Assembly: GCA_033439795.1 (NCBI GenBank)
Contig: JAUTDP010000004.1
Coordinates: 3,162,001 to 3,226,000, forward strand
Source: Sordaria brevicollis
Lineage: Eukaryota; Ascomycota; Sordariomycetes; Sordariales; Sordariaceae
DNA length: 64,000 nt
Direction: 5' to 3'
How positions within the stretch are numbered: the stretch's first letter is position 1; every line of letters begins with the position of its first letter. Under the pieces are notes generated by a model. It searched no databases. It had not been told where the DNA came from and was given only the letters and a program-made list of their open reading frames with translations. This document shows, one piece after another, positions 24,332 through 35,315 of the stretch. Made by a program: the position numbers and the translations under genes.

Positions 24332-24992
24332 GTGATCTTGTTATTGAAGATAATTCAGCAGAAACTGCGTTAATAAGTGATGGGAGATATTGTTACCCTT
24401 CCTATGGGACGCTGGTGTAAATAGGAATCTCGATGCAAATGTGAACTCCGTGGCCGGTCGGTTCCTTGCACCACGTCCATTGAACAACATGCATAATGCC
24501 GTCTGATGTGCATCCTGCGCCGAGCGCATGCAGGGGTACCTGTTGTAAAAACGAACCGAGTTAAGGAACAGAAATGTTGGGCAGGAAAGCGAACGCCTAT
24601 ATCTCCAGTAAACCGAAGAGGTTGCGTTAAGAGTGCATGGGTACATGTTCGGCTGGGATAGAACCCAGTGGTAAAGCCCTCAACGCTCATTTGACTTTTT
24701 ATTCGCAGGAAGTACCAAGGTCTGATCATGATGATACGGGTGAAGGAGATGGTGCAGCCAACATTCGAAGACATATCCGGTATGATGAAAGAAACAAATC
24801 GACAAAGCACGGCCTGACCCGGCCGACGAAATCCACACACATGATCCGATTGGTTGTGTCGAACATGCCATTATTGCCCTTGGTGCCCTGCACCTGTTTA
24901 GGGTATTAGATCCCAAACGCACACACTCTCCGGTAGATGTGCACATCACCACCGGGGCATCTCTCTTCTTTCTTTTGTAACGTGATTTATAT
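24332..24992. other. Intergenic segment downstream of the BAR protein gene
   Basis: I see no coding or RNA feature here. The part next to 24993 is the expected 3' UTR of the - strand BAR gene. Confidence 0.4.
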
Positions 24993-26316
24993 TTAAGCGT
25001 TCTCGCGGCTCCTGCGGTAGCTCGCCTGTGCCGAAGGAACAAGAGTTAGCACAGTGAAGGCTTGGGGTTTACTGCAAAGAGTACGCCGAAGCACGACTTG
25101 CCTCCTGTTCGACCTGCAGACCCTCAATGACGGGCGCAAGCTCGCTCAGAATCTCGTGAGCGCGCTTGTGATATTCCATCTGGGCGGCAATAAGCTCCGC
25201 AAGGTTGCGTAGTGGCTCAGGGGTATCGAGGACCTAATGGACGCCCGTTCGTCAGCTATACGGGAAAGAAAAGTTGGAAATCAGAAGGAGCCACTCACAT
25301 TCTTCATGACAGCCACAGCTTCCTCGGTCTGGGTGACGAACTCATCCTCCGCCTTTTCAATCTCCTCTTGCGCCTCAGGGCTCAACTCATGCTCGTCGTG
25401 AGTGGGAGCAGCGGTTCCGGGCAGTCTCCAGGTAGTGCCCTTGACACGGGCCTTGACGGCGTCAAGGTTAAGGCGGGCCTTCTCGACGTTCTGACGGGCA
25501 CGAGTAGCGAACTTGAGGTTGGTGTTGAGTGTGGTGTTCCATCCGGCGAGGAATCGGCTCTGGATCTGCGCGTCCTGGGCAAGACGAGCCTCGCCAACGC
25601 TCTCCATGGCTAGAGCATACTTCTCGAGGGCCGTGGCCAACGGATCCTCTCCAGCGCCGGTGTGCTGCTGGTGCAAAAGCTGGCTGCTAGCCAAACTGGC
25701 ACGAGCGATAGCATGGTTGAAGGTCTTAGGCTGCGGCTTGGCGCTGGGAGGAGCAGTGAGGGCGGCCTGCGCTTCGGCGGTCGAGGTTGCCGAGGACAAA
25801 AGCTGGACCTTTTCGCTGACGGTGCGGCCGAGATCCTGGAAGGTCTCCTTGATGTTGGGAGGGTAATCGTAGGGCTCGTTGGAGTATTGGGAGCTGGGAG
25901 ACGCATCGCGAGATCAGCAACTCGATATCAAATAAAGACAGGATGATATTGCGACTTACGTCACAGCGAGCATCTTCTGGTGAACAGCCTTGATCGCATC
26001 GACACGCTTCTCGAGCTCGATATACTCGGCGGGCAATTGAGTCTATCGCAGAGGCTGTCAGCGATCGCAAGCCGTCGTGATTAGCGATGTCTAGTTGCTT
26101 CTAACCTTATCCTCGGCCTGACCCAGCTGCTCCTTGGTGAACTGAACGGTGCGCGAGGCGATAGGGGCGATTTGACCACCCCAAGAACTGCAACAGACAA
26201 GCAAGTTAGCATATCGAGCTACCCGTGACTCTTCGAACCCAAAAGATACAAAGGAAGAGTATGGCGGGGCAAGCTACTTGCCCAAGGTTCTTCTGGAAAC
26301 CCTTGAACATATCCAT
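24993..26316 (-). CDS. BAR-domain protein, GVP36-like
   Basis: Six exons on the - strand: 26282-26316, 26106-26187, 25960-26042, 25299-25893, 25102-25233 and 24993-25025, giving 319 aa. It begins MDMFKGFQKNLGSWGGQIAP and continues SRTVQFTKEQLGQAEDKTQL, PAEYIELEKRVDAIKAVHQK and YDYPPNIKETFQDLGRTVSE, the N-terminal pattern of fungal GVP36-type BAR proteins. Helical coiled-coil segments follow and it ends EQEASYRRSRENA. These proteins bind and curve membranes at Golgi and endosomes; yeast Gvp36 is 326 aa. Introns 1 and 5 must use GC donors (both GCAAGT) for the frame to join; intron 5 has a GCTAAC branch and CACAG acceptor. Leaving intron 5 unspliced would end the protein after ten other residues (ASRASAYSLQ). 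Identity is strong; the two GC introns are inferred from frame and conservation. Confidence 0.87.
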
Positions 26317-26909
26317 GGTGGGCTATTGTTTGATGGCGACGACAAGATTGATGTTTGGTGATCGGTTGCGATATTGGAATGACGACGATGATGGAGGGAT
26401 GTGCGTCGAGTATTTGATTGTTGGCTGCCTCGTGTAATTCGAATGGAGCTCCCGTCCTCTTTGGTGAGGTGAGGTGTGCTTGGTGTGGTAAAGTCCAGGG
26501 GATATGCTGATGGACATCGCCTAGAACGGACCCCACCGATACCCCACCGGTCCTTGTCTCTTGGAGACCGTGCACGTGGGATACGATACCTTGAAGGCTG
26601 GAAGGAGATGATTGGATGACGATTGTGTCAATCGTTTCACGTACGTTTTCGTATCATGATGAAAGGGCATAATCGCCCACCGTGAAGACACACATGTGAG
26701 ACCGGGACAGGCGTCCTACTTATATGGTAGTCAAGGATCAAGAAATACTGGTTTCCATTAACACATGGTTTTCTCACCCCATCGGAATACGGTACATAGC
26801 CTGAAAACATCATCCCAAGACACGCTCAACTTGAACCTGCCCCTTCATCACTTGTCTTGGCATGTACTTAAGCCCACATCTATACAGCCGTCAGGTCTGG
26901 AGCTTTCCC
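26317..26909. other. Promoter of the BAR gene and 3' flank of the NAGS gene
   Basis: The segment upstream of the - strand BAR gene start and downstream of the - strand NAGS stop codon. No further gene or repeat was recognised. Confidence 0.4.
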
Positions 26910-29114
26910 TCAGTCTGCTGGTTTTGTGGTGTCTTCCCAAGATGGGAGGATATTCCTACACACGTCTTCATAGTCCCCCATCATCTGGTCGTTCAAAACC
27001 GCATCCGGCGTTGTCCAGAACATGGCCCAGTTGCTCTCCGGCAGCTTGAGCACGCCCCTAGACCGCTCAAAATACCATTTGTTGACCGGGTTGTCCTTCC
27101 TGCTTCTCCAGCAGACTCCTTCAGGGAAAGCATCACGAACCATGGCGTTGAACACAATGTCTGCCACACCACCGGCTCCTTGACTCTTCCGTAGCACCGC
27201 GAACTTGTCCAGATACGGCACTAGTCGGCCCTCCCGATAGGCCGTCTCCTCGTCAAGCCCAAACGGCGTCTCCCATGTGAGTATTGCTCCTCCTTCATAC
27301 TCGCCAGCTATGATGATCCCCGCTAGACTGTCTTTGACTCTGTTGAGGTAGTGTTCGACGTCGAGCTTCCTTCCGAACGAGTCGTTGATCAGATGTACCA
27401 GCCTAGGCAGGTCGATACACGTATCGGTCAACCTTAGTCTCGGAACACCTGGCTGTGGTGGCTGCCAACGGGCTACCCGCGGATCAGGAAAGATGGTAAC
27501 CGGCAGGCCTCTCTTGGCCAGCGTAGTCGTAGGCATCCGTGACAGAGCGATCTCCTCATCTGGATGCGTGGGTTTGATGCGACCGATGGGAAGCGAGGAT
27601 GAGTAGATGGGCCGGTCGGTAAGCAGATTGTGGATCAAGGGATTACGCCATGTCCTTGTCTTTACTTCACCCGCGAATCCATCCGGCTTGGCTTCGTCGT
27701 TGTCACGCCGTGACAGATTGATATTTGCAGCCTCAGCAGGACTGGTCATGACCACTGATGCGTTTGAAGGAAGTATGGCTAATGTGCTCTTGGCGAGCCG
27801 TAGGTTCTCCAGATGTACGGTAGCCCGGGCGCTGACACCGCTGTCTTTCGTACCTGCCGAAGTAGGCTGAGTTTTCTCGTAGAGAGCGTCTCGGATGTTC
27901 TTGAACTCGTCCTCCAGATTGATGAAGACCTGTGTGCCATGACCTTGTCTGTGGGATGGGATGCCTCCCAGAGGATCGATGACGATGACCCGATCAACCA
28001 AAGCCCTTCGGAACGGCCGACCGTCGTTGACTTTTTCCGCCAGCTCGCGATAGTCCGAATATTGTCGACCAAACTGCAATCCGGCAAAAAACGTCGTAAG
28101 GGCGATAACGATGTCATTGGCATCAGCTTTTGAGTATTGAAGAGTGGCGTCGGAATAAGCTCGTGGGGGGACGACCAATATGTGACCATTGGCAAGTGGC
28201 GTAGTAAATGCCTTTCCGAATCCCACGTAGAGAGCGTTGGAGGGTACAGACGATGGGATCTGAGGGTTTTCCGTCGACTTCCATATGCCCGAGTCAACCA
28301 GCTCAGCGCCGGGGAACCCGTACCGACCAATTGCCCTCAGGAGTCTGTCTGTTTGTTCTGTGACAGTTTCGTGCCAACTAGAATCTTGGTTTGGTTTGAT
28401 GTCGTCGCAATCAAGGACAATCACACTGAGGAGACCAAGATCTCTCAATCTGGTGAGGGTTTTAGCAACACCATCCAGGAGAACGTCATCCCACACCTGT
28501 GGTGCCCTCAGCTTCACCACGGCAACATGTGGTGCTTCGTGTGTCTTGACTGGGGTTTCCTTTACTGGTCCCTGAACAAAGGCAGGTCTACCGGCGACAG
28601 AGGCCGGACCCAAGATGCCAATGGTGGATGGTTTCTTCTGGCCAGCGCTTGTCAGGGCTGCAGGAGAGCCGAAAGTCTGAAGATACCCTCGAGCATCGCG
28701 CTTTGTCGCCGATGATTCAAGGACGGAAATCAGAAACTCCTGCAAAGAGCGTCAGTGATGGAAAATGGGAGCGGATAAGAATAGATCGATGACTGGAGGT
28801 GATCATACTCTGTCACTGTCCCTCTTTTGTCTCGCTTCAGAAGACGATGGGTACGAGCTCCTGGGTTGGGAAGGTCCCGATCTAGGGTTCACTTGGCGTT
28901 TCTCCTCCGCTTCGGCTTCTTGACGTTTCGACTGGGATGCCGTTGTTGCGAAAGAACGGATCAGCGACTTACGTGTTCTCGCAGAGCAAACCTGAAGTGG
29001 CAGTGTGAGAACGACAGAGCAATGAGGATCGAGGGGCAAATGAGAGCTAACCTGCTTTATGGATGTAGTGTTGGTCCATGCATTGCAGGAGCTGCGGCAG
29101 GTTCGCACAAACAT
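26910..29114 (-). CDS. arg-14: Amino-acid N-acetyltransferase (N-acetylglutamate synthase), mitochondrial
   Basis: Three exons on the - strand: 29052-29114, 28809-28991 and 26910-28739, giving 691 aa. The N-terminus (MFVRTCRSSCNAWTNTTSIK, then ARTRKSLIRSFATTAS) is a typical mitochondrial presequence. The conserved block LESSATKRDARGYLQTFG follows, then an amino-acid-kinase-like region (residues about 120-400). The C-terminal acetyltransferase domain has LVHLINDSFGRKLDVEHYLN, IIAGEYEGGAILTWE and LRKSQGAGGVADIVFNAM. The enzyme makes N-acetylglutamate from acetyl-CoA and glutamate, the first step of arginine synthesis in the mitochondrial matrix, and is normally feedback-inhibited by arginine together with acetylglutamate kinase. 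Yeast calls it ARG2, Neurospora arg-14. Length agrees with the family (about 700 aa in Sordariomycetes). Identity is secure. Confidence 0.93.
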
Positions 29115-29642
29115 GGCTTGCGAATTTGTTGTTTGCGTGATGATAGGTAAGAGCTGGCGGACAGTGACGAAATCTTGGTGATGAGCTTGACAGAGCCCGC
29201 GATACCCTTTCCAGGCTCGCCCGACCTAAGAAACCAGTGCGAGCCTGAGAATTAGAGACAAAGTCATTCCAGGCTGTGTTCCGGTATCCGAGAAGCTCAA
29301 ACGAAATCAGTCAGCACACAATGTTGGGAGAGAAAAGGCAACCGTCACTATCTTGTACTCGATGCGTCAACAAGGGACGGCCGGGGCCGGTGCCACTGGG
29401 AGGATACAGCGACCGCAGTTGTTGCTCCAAAAGGTTAGAGGCGCTGTGTGACAAGCAGAAAACCCCACAAAATGTCGAGCGGGACAGCTTCCAGATCTCT
29501 TCGTTACTCCGCACTGGAGGATGATAATCAGATCATCTGATAACAAAGTTATGGCCCCTTGCCTCCATGCCTCGAGGTTGTTACCTCGGCCACCCGATTC
29601 TCAAAAGCCTAAATCTTTGTAAGCTATAGCAATTATGGATAT
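29115..29642. other. Intergenic segment upstream of the NAGS gene
   Basis: Presumptive promoter of the - strand NAGS gene and the 3' flank of the dehydrogenase gene. I see nothing else here. Confidence 0.4.
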
Positions 29643-30623
29643 TTACTCGTTTTCATACGGCAAGCCGTTCTCCATCCTGACCGCGCCGTAGATTCCAGCA
29701 ATGTCACCCTTCTCCCCAACATGGGCTTTGAGCTCAGCTAGGTGAGCATCGCCAGTTTCCACATTTCGCAACCGCACACCCGCCTCCTTTGCAAGGCTCA
29801 TCGCATGGCCTGCGTCCTTCCTCGCAAGATCAACTGTGAAGAGGGGGTAGTCCCTCTTGTAATAATCTCCCGTGAGCATCCGAGTCGAGTAGGCCGCATA
29901 GGGACCGGGGAACATGCCCTCAATCCATTGATGCAGGTATTCGGTGCCCAGCCCGGACTTCTCAGCCAGGACATGACCCTCGGCGATTTGCTCAACCATG
30001 TTGAGGATGAAAGTGTTTCCGACCAGTTTGAGCGTCAACGCCTTGCGGTAAGGCTCATCGCTCATGTTGATCTCGGCCTTGGATGTGACGCCCTTGAAAT
30101 ACGGCCTGGCTCTGTCCACAGAAGCCCTGGGCCCGGCCAGAACACCAACAAGCTGACCGGCGTCGGCCATGGCTGGAGCACCGAAAACGGGAGCGGCAAC
30201 AAACTGAGCTCCCGCATCCTCGACTTGCTTAGCAATCTTCTCGGTTGTATCGGGATGAATGGTAGAACACTCAACAATGAGCTTCCCCTTGGCGTCATTT
30301 TTCAGAATTTCAGCGATGGATGCCTCCACCACCGCATCGTTGGAAAGGATATTGAAGATGATGTCCGCCTTGCTCACGCCGTCTGCAATGGAGTCAACAA
30401 TCTCCGTCTTTCCAGCACCCAGCTTCTCACTGAGGTCAATGCACCGCTGCTTCGTACGGTTGTAGATCAGTAGCGGCTGGTCGAGATTTCCCTTTTCCAC
30501 AATGTTTGTGGACATTCCCTACGCATGTGTTAGCTGCGCTTCTTGTTGAAAAGTTGAGATTTGCAAGGCGAGACTCACCCGTCCCATGTTTCCCAGTCCG
30601 ATCCAAAACAGCCTCGGTGCCAT
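29643..30623 (-). CDS. 3-hydroxyisobutyrate dehydrogenase-like NAD(P)-dependent oxidoreductase
   Basis: Two exons on the - strand, 30579-30623 and 29643-30518 (60-bp intron), give 306 aa. The N-terminal Rossmann fold starts at once: LFWIGLGNMGRGM with GxGxxG at residues 9-14. Further family marks are the NRT cofactor-specificity loop, VECSTIHPDTT, the substrate loop APVFGAPAMADAGQL and the catalytic-lysine segment LKLVGNTFIL, followed by the all-helical C-terminal domain. The family (beta-hydroxyacid dehydrogenases) oxidises 3-hydroxy acids such as 3-hydroxyisobutyrate or reduces related semialdehydes. The usual SGG of the substrate loop is FGA here, so the substrate may differ from hydroxyisobutyrate. 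No clear mitochondrial presequence, so probably cytosolic. Its start lies 568 bp from the Harbinger element. Confidence 0.87.
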
Positions 30624-31190
30624 CTTTTCGGTTGATGCTGGTGCTTATTCCTAAGAAAAGAAAGTGTTTTGATCGTTAAGGTCGAATCGTATACCAGACT
30701 GCTCAATGAAATTGAACCACAGGAGAGCTAGTTGGAACAGCGTGGAGGTTGAAGGCCTTGAAATAAGTTTGGATTTCTTCAAGTATATTGATATGTCTGA
30801 TGGATTACATCTTGCTTTATAAGCCCAATTAACCCGAGATCCGGCGCCTTTTGGTCGTTGTTTCTCTAATAGCCGAATGAGGGGTTCGGACAGCTGGCGG
30901 TGGTGATGTTCAAGAGCTTCACCGTTCCGGGATTAACGCGGAAGTAACCAATGATAGCACGAGGTGCAGCCACCACGTTCCCAAATATCTGTCACATTGC
31001 TGCTCGAGGATACTGGGAATCCAATGTAGAAAAATAAAGGGGCAGACGCGAGAAGAAAAAGAAAAAGACGTTGTAGGTGTTAGCGACGAAGCTTATATAA
31101 AGTCGCCACGTCCATACAGGTACGGGCAAAGTATATAGGCCGTAATTTACCTTAGTCAGCACTGCAAGCTCAACGGGCTGTAGCGCTTGA
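30624..31190. other. Promoter region of the dehydrogenase gene up to the transposon
   Basis: Normal-composition sequence upstream of the - strand dehydrogenase. It ends in TGA (31188-31190), which is repeated at the far side of the transposon (34999-35001). Confidence 0.45.
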
Positions 31191-31216
31191 GAGGGTGATC
31201 TCTTCGCATTTTTTTA

Positions 31217-31229
31217 CTGACTGCAGTCA
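31217..31229. repeat. Palindromic motif in the left Harbinger terminus
   Basis: CTGACTGCAGTCA contains the 12-bp palindrome TGACTGCAGTCA and forms the inner end of the left inverted repeat. Related copies lie at 34887-34900, 34942-34955 and 34959-34972. Confidence 0.75.
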
Positions 31230-31899
31230 AAAACTAGTACTTTCGGTAAACAGGCTGTATAAACCAATACTAACCAGCGCTAAAAGTAATCTACCAAGAA
31301 TCTACTTGGTTAGCAAACCCCACCCAATCAGAATCGTAATCTTTTACGTTATTATAAATCTAGACCATTCAAAACTAGCCAGAGCTCCAGCGGGGGCCTT
31401 ATAAATAGCCTCGAATACTCTAATCTTTTATAATATTAAATAGGCGTTTCTACGCTGTATTTAAATAATTTTTAATATCGCTACCCCCTTATTACGTTCG
31501 CTCTATAAATTTTTTCGAGGGTAGTTTCCGAAGTCGAATTTAAATAGATTAAATATACGGTCGTAAATAAAAAGGTAATAAATCTATTATATTTATAAAA
31601 GAAGTATAATAATTATTACCTATTTAATATAAACTCCTCCTAATTATATACGCAATCGATTTTGTAGTCGATTTAATAATCGATTTAATATATTATAGAC
31701 TCCTAATTCTCTTAATCTCTTTTAGTTTTATAAATTGGTCCCTCTTAAATTAATTTTTCTTAAATAATAGTATTATAAATAATACCCTTATTTACCTAAG
31801 GAATTAATAAAAGGAAGAATAATAAAGTTAATATTTATAAAACCCGTTAGTTTGCGTAAATAGAGCGCCGCCTTTTTAAAATCCTTATAATTATTATTA

Positions 31900-32500
31900 T
31901 TAATAGTAATACTAATTAGAATAGCTTTAAGGAATTAATATACTATTTTATTATCGACGATTTTATTAGTATTAGTTTTATTGTAATTATTAAATAGGTG
32001 CGTAATAAATATAGTACGCTGAAAGCTAAATATCGGCTATAGTTATTTATATAAAATCTTTTTAAATTCGGTCGCAATTACAATTCGGGTTTAATTATTA
32101 TATTTAATAGTATTTAGGACCGCCTAATTTAGGTAAATATATTATTAATACATCTTTTAATAGAAGTTTATTTATAATTAAATAATAAGAATATTTTAAA
32201 GTTAATACTTTTCGGTATAATTATCTTCTTAACTTCGAATTAATAGAACGCGTTTTTTAAGATAACCGTAGTACGATTGGCGCCTCTATTATAACGCTTT
32301 TTTAAATCGACCCACTATTATTTAAAGACGAAAAAATCGAAGCGGAAATAAATAACGACGAAGATAAAGGGAATAATAATTATAATAATAAAGGTTTACC
32401 TATTTTTATTTATATTCGTATTTTTAAGAGAGTTATTAGTAGAGGGGTCGATCCTAAAAAGAAAAAGAAGGTTTTATATATTAAGGCGCTTTTTTAAAGA
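31900..32500 (+). pseudogene. RIP-degraded SANT/Myb-like DNA-binding gene of the Harbinger element
   Basis: Reading the + strand through stops gives, from about 31940 to 32160, a Myb/SANT-like domain: KYSTLKAKYRL, a Trp position turned to stop, KFGRNYNSGLI and DRLIQVNILLIHLL. This follows the family pattern LKK.Y..F..L...SGFGWD..TG.V.A...VWD.YI..HP. A basic, Lys/Arg-rich stretch follows (KTKKSKRK). In two-gene Harbinger elements this protein binds the transposon ends and carries the transposase into the nucleus. Boundaries are approximate because starts, stops and splice sites are destroyed. Confidence 0.72.
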
Positions 32501-33269
32501 TTCGAAATTCTTATATATTTTTTAAAGACCGAATTTAGTTCGAAATAGCTTACGCGCGTAATAGAGATTTTCAACGCTAATTAATATAATAAAGTTAATA
32601 ATAATATTATTAAAATAATATAGGTTAAATAGGAGGATTCTAAACATAAAGTTAAAAGATTTTATTTACTAAAATTAGAAGTAAGATAAAAATATTTTAA
32701 TAAAATTGAAGAGGAATTAGAAGGGGATTAATAATTACCCTATAAACGCGCTAAAATTTAACGGGTTTATTTTTATATTTATTATATTTACCCCTCGTTT
32801 CCCCTACTAAAGTATATTAGCGCGCGGGACTTCCCGCTTTCCCTATATTCATTTTTTTTCGCTATTTTTACTATAATATAATAAAACTTTACATTTATTC
32901 AATTTTAATACAAAAAAAATGTTATAATAGTTTTAATCTATTATATTTACTACTTTTTTTATATTAGAATTAATAAAAATTTTAAAATAAAAGTGGTAGT
33001 ATTAAAAAGGGAGGATTTATAATATAAATTTCTAACGGGTATTAATACTTTAATATAATATAAATTAATAAATATCCTTTATATTAATAAACTTTTCGAT
33101 TTTAAATAAATATTCGAATTTTCGATTATTTTTAGATTTTTTTACACAAATCGATATAATTATATATTTTATATAAATAACCAAAAATATAGCCTTTTTA
33201 CGTTTTTTTTTCGATTTTTATTAAAAATCCTAAATTAGTTATATTTAAGATTTTTTTATTTATTTAGTT

Positions 33270-34600
33270 ATCGAATACCCCGTATAACCCTCTCTAATTT
33301 ACTTTTTAGTATATAATATACTTTCTTTTCCTTTTTCGATTACCCTCTCCTTTCCTCTTTTTATATTATTAATTTTATTCTATTCCCCCTTCTTTTTTAA
33401 AACTTTATAATAATCCTTTTATATTATTTTCGCAATTTTATTATAATAACGCGCTATTGTATTATTAGCCCTACCGGTTAATTCTTTACGAATAAAATCG
33501 TTACTACTATCGGCCACCCTCTTATTTTTATAAATATCGATAAATTTATTATTATTAATATTAATATTATTATATTCGATTATAAAATTGAAGATACTAG
33601 CGGTAATTAAGAGTATTTAAATAATTACTTCCTTAGGGTAATATAATCGAATAGTATAATAACAGAAAGTTAATTTAAATTTATTAATTACCCTCTCGAT
33701 TATAACCCTTATTTAATTATACTTTAAATTATATAATTTTTTATAATTTACCGGTTGTAACCCCGCCTTCGCCGATTTTTAAAAATAATATCAAACGCTA
33801 TAATAGGGGATTAATAATCGATAAGAATAATTATAACTTGCGTCAATTAAGTAAAAGTAATTTAAGGGGATAATAAATCCCTTCGTAAGTATATAATTAA
33901 ATATCTTTATATCGGCAATAAAACCCTTATACCCGGGTAATAAATATATAATACGACCGTTAAAATTATAAATTATTATTACGTTTATTAATAAACTACC
34001 TTTGCGATTCCTTTATAATATTTATTCGTTATACTTAACGGTAATGGGAAAGTGTAATTTATCGATAGCGCCTAATACGTTTTTAAAAAAGGGATATATT
34101 TTAGGGTTTTATTCGATAATAAATAGTATTTATAATTGCGGTAATTGTACCTTCGATTAAGTAAAACGAAAGTATCTTCGAAGAATATTATAGAATACTT
34201 TAATAATAGTTTAATAAATTAACGTTATTACTAAATTTATAATAGAAGAAATAATTAATTAATAGATTATAAAGGTTCTTTTGCCAAAGATATACGAAGC
34301 TATTCGATGAATTAAACTTTACGTTATTATTATTAAAAATATTAATATTTATTTATTGGTATTTAACCTCTTCTTCGGTATAATATTACCATTATATTAT
34401 AATTATATATATAATTTAAGGAACGTCCCTATATATATTCGAATAAAGGATTATAATCGACCGTTATATTTTATTAATAGCTCTTTAGTAATAAAAACCC
34501 CCTTCAATAGATCGAAATTAATAAGGATATAAAGTTTAAATTATATTATAAATAGTATTATAATTAACGAAGCGATCGTTACCCTTACTTTACGTATACG
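33270..34600 (-). pseudogene. RIP-degraded PIF/Harbinger DDE transposase
   Basis: On the - strand the frame reads through RIP stops. Key motifs are VLGAIDKLHFPIT at about 34041-34077 (the GAIDGTHI-type first catalytic Asp; Lys likely a RIP change of Gly), then RNRKGSLLINV, LLPGYKGFIADIKIF, TKGFIIPLNYFYLIDASYN near 33840 (second Asp) and RVIIERVINKFKLTF near 33695 (catalytic Glu). The frame continues to about 33270 (GRANNTIARY). This is the DDE_4-type endonuclease domain. Premature stops, mostly from lost Trp, Gln and Arg codons, make it inactive. Family assignment is very strong. Confidence 0.88.
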
Positions 34601-34886
34601 TTAGAGGATAGCGTTCGATTTAGTAATACAGCGTAATATAATTATAGTATTAAGAGTATTATTACGGTTAGATTTTATAGAAGGTATATTATACTAGTAT
34701 ATATATTAAGAAAGGTATTGAAATATATTGGGTATAAAAGGTAGTAAATATTATAGTAGCGTATTAAGTTCGAGATTTTTAAAAATTTTTAGAAAAAAGT
34801 ACCCTTCTTCGAATTAATGGCGGTTAGTAGTATATACGAGCTCTAGTTGGCTATTTTACTTATTGTGGGTTTATTGTACTGACCGA

Positions 34887-34972
34887 CTGACCGCAGTCAG
34901 AATCTGGTATAAATACTCGGAGAGGCCAACGGATCACAATTCTGACTGCTGTCAGCAGCTGACTGCAGTCAG
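34887..34972. repeat. Cluster of three CTGAC(T/C)GC(A/T)GTCAG motifs at the right Harbinger end
   Basis: CTGACCGCAGTCAG (34887-34900), CTGACTGCTGTCAG (34942-34955) and CTGACTGCAGTCAG (34959-34972) repeat the palindrome found once at the left end. Spaced palindromes near transposon ends are candidate binding sites for the transposase or SANT protein; this role is inferred. Confidence 0.65.
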
Positions 34973-34998
34973 AAAAAAAATGCGAAGAGATCACCCTC

Positions 34999-35315
34999 TG
35001 AGGTTACAACGGCTGGGGGAGGGAAAGTGCAACTGGGGCTCCAGGGCTCCTGCCACTGCAGGTGTGCGTGCCCCTGTAGGGATGGGTGTAGCTGCGCGCC
35101 AGGGCAGCGCCGAGTTGCGAGCCTGCCGCTGAACGCATCGCCCTGCCCGGTCTTGTGAATCCGCCAACGACATCATCCACGATCCGACCAGGTACCCCAA
35201 CATCAACAACGGCGACATCAGCGAACTATCACGAACCTGCTCGATATCCGAGGTCCATATTGACAATTACTGTACCCGACACGTATCAAAACAGAAATAC
35301 CCAATTACCGGGAAG
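34999..35315. other. Upstream region of the V-ATPase subunit e gene
   Basis: Normal-composition sequence between the right target duplication TGA (34999-35001) and the VMA9 start. It must hold the promoter and 5' leader, so the transposon lies within about 320 bp of this gene. Confidence 0.45.

Larger units (their letters stand above)
31191..34998. mobile_element. Complete PIF/Harbinger DNA transposon, RIP-inactivated
   Basis: A 3808-bp element bounded by 39-bp terminal inverted repeats: 31191-31229 begins GAGGGTGATCTCTTCGCA, and the reverse complement of 34960-34998 matches with one mismatch (an A in the T run). A 3-bp direct repeat, TGA, flanks it; three-base duplications are usual for PIF/Harbinger, though TWA is commoner. 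The interior holds two divergent RIP-broken genes, a SANT/Myb-like protein on the + strand and a DDE transposase on the - strand, the classic two-gene Harbinger plan. The interior of about 31400-34850 is saturated with RIP; the outer 140-200 bp at each end look almost unmutated. It sits between divergent genes (starts at 30623 and 35316). Confidence 0.9.

Noticed and set aside
31183..35008. hAT-type 8-bp target duplication for the element at 31191
   Set aside because: The 8-bp flanks do not match; only the 3-bp TGA does, which fits the Harbinger-type transposase.
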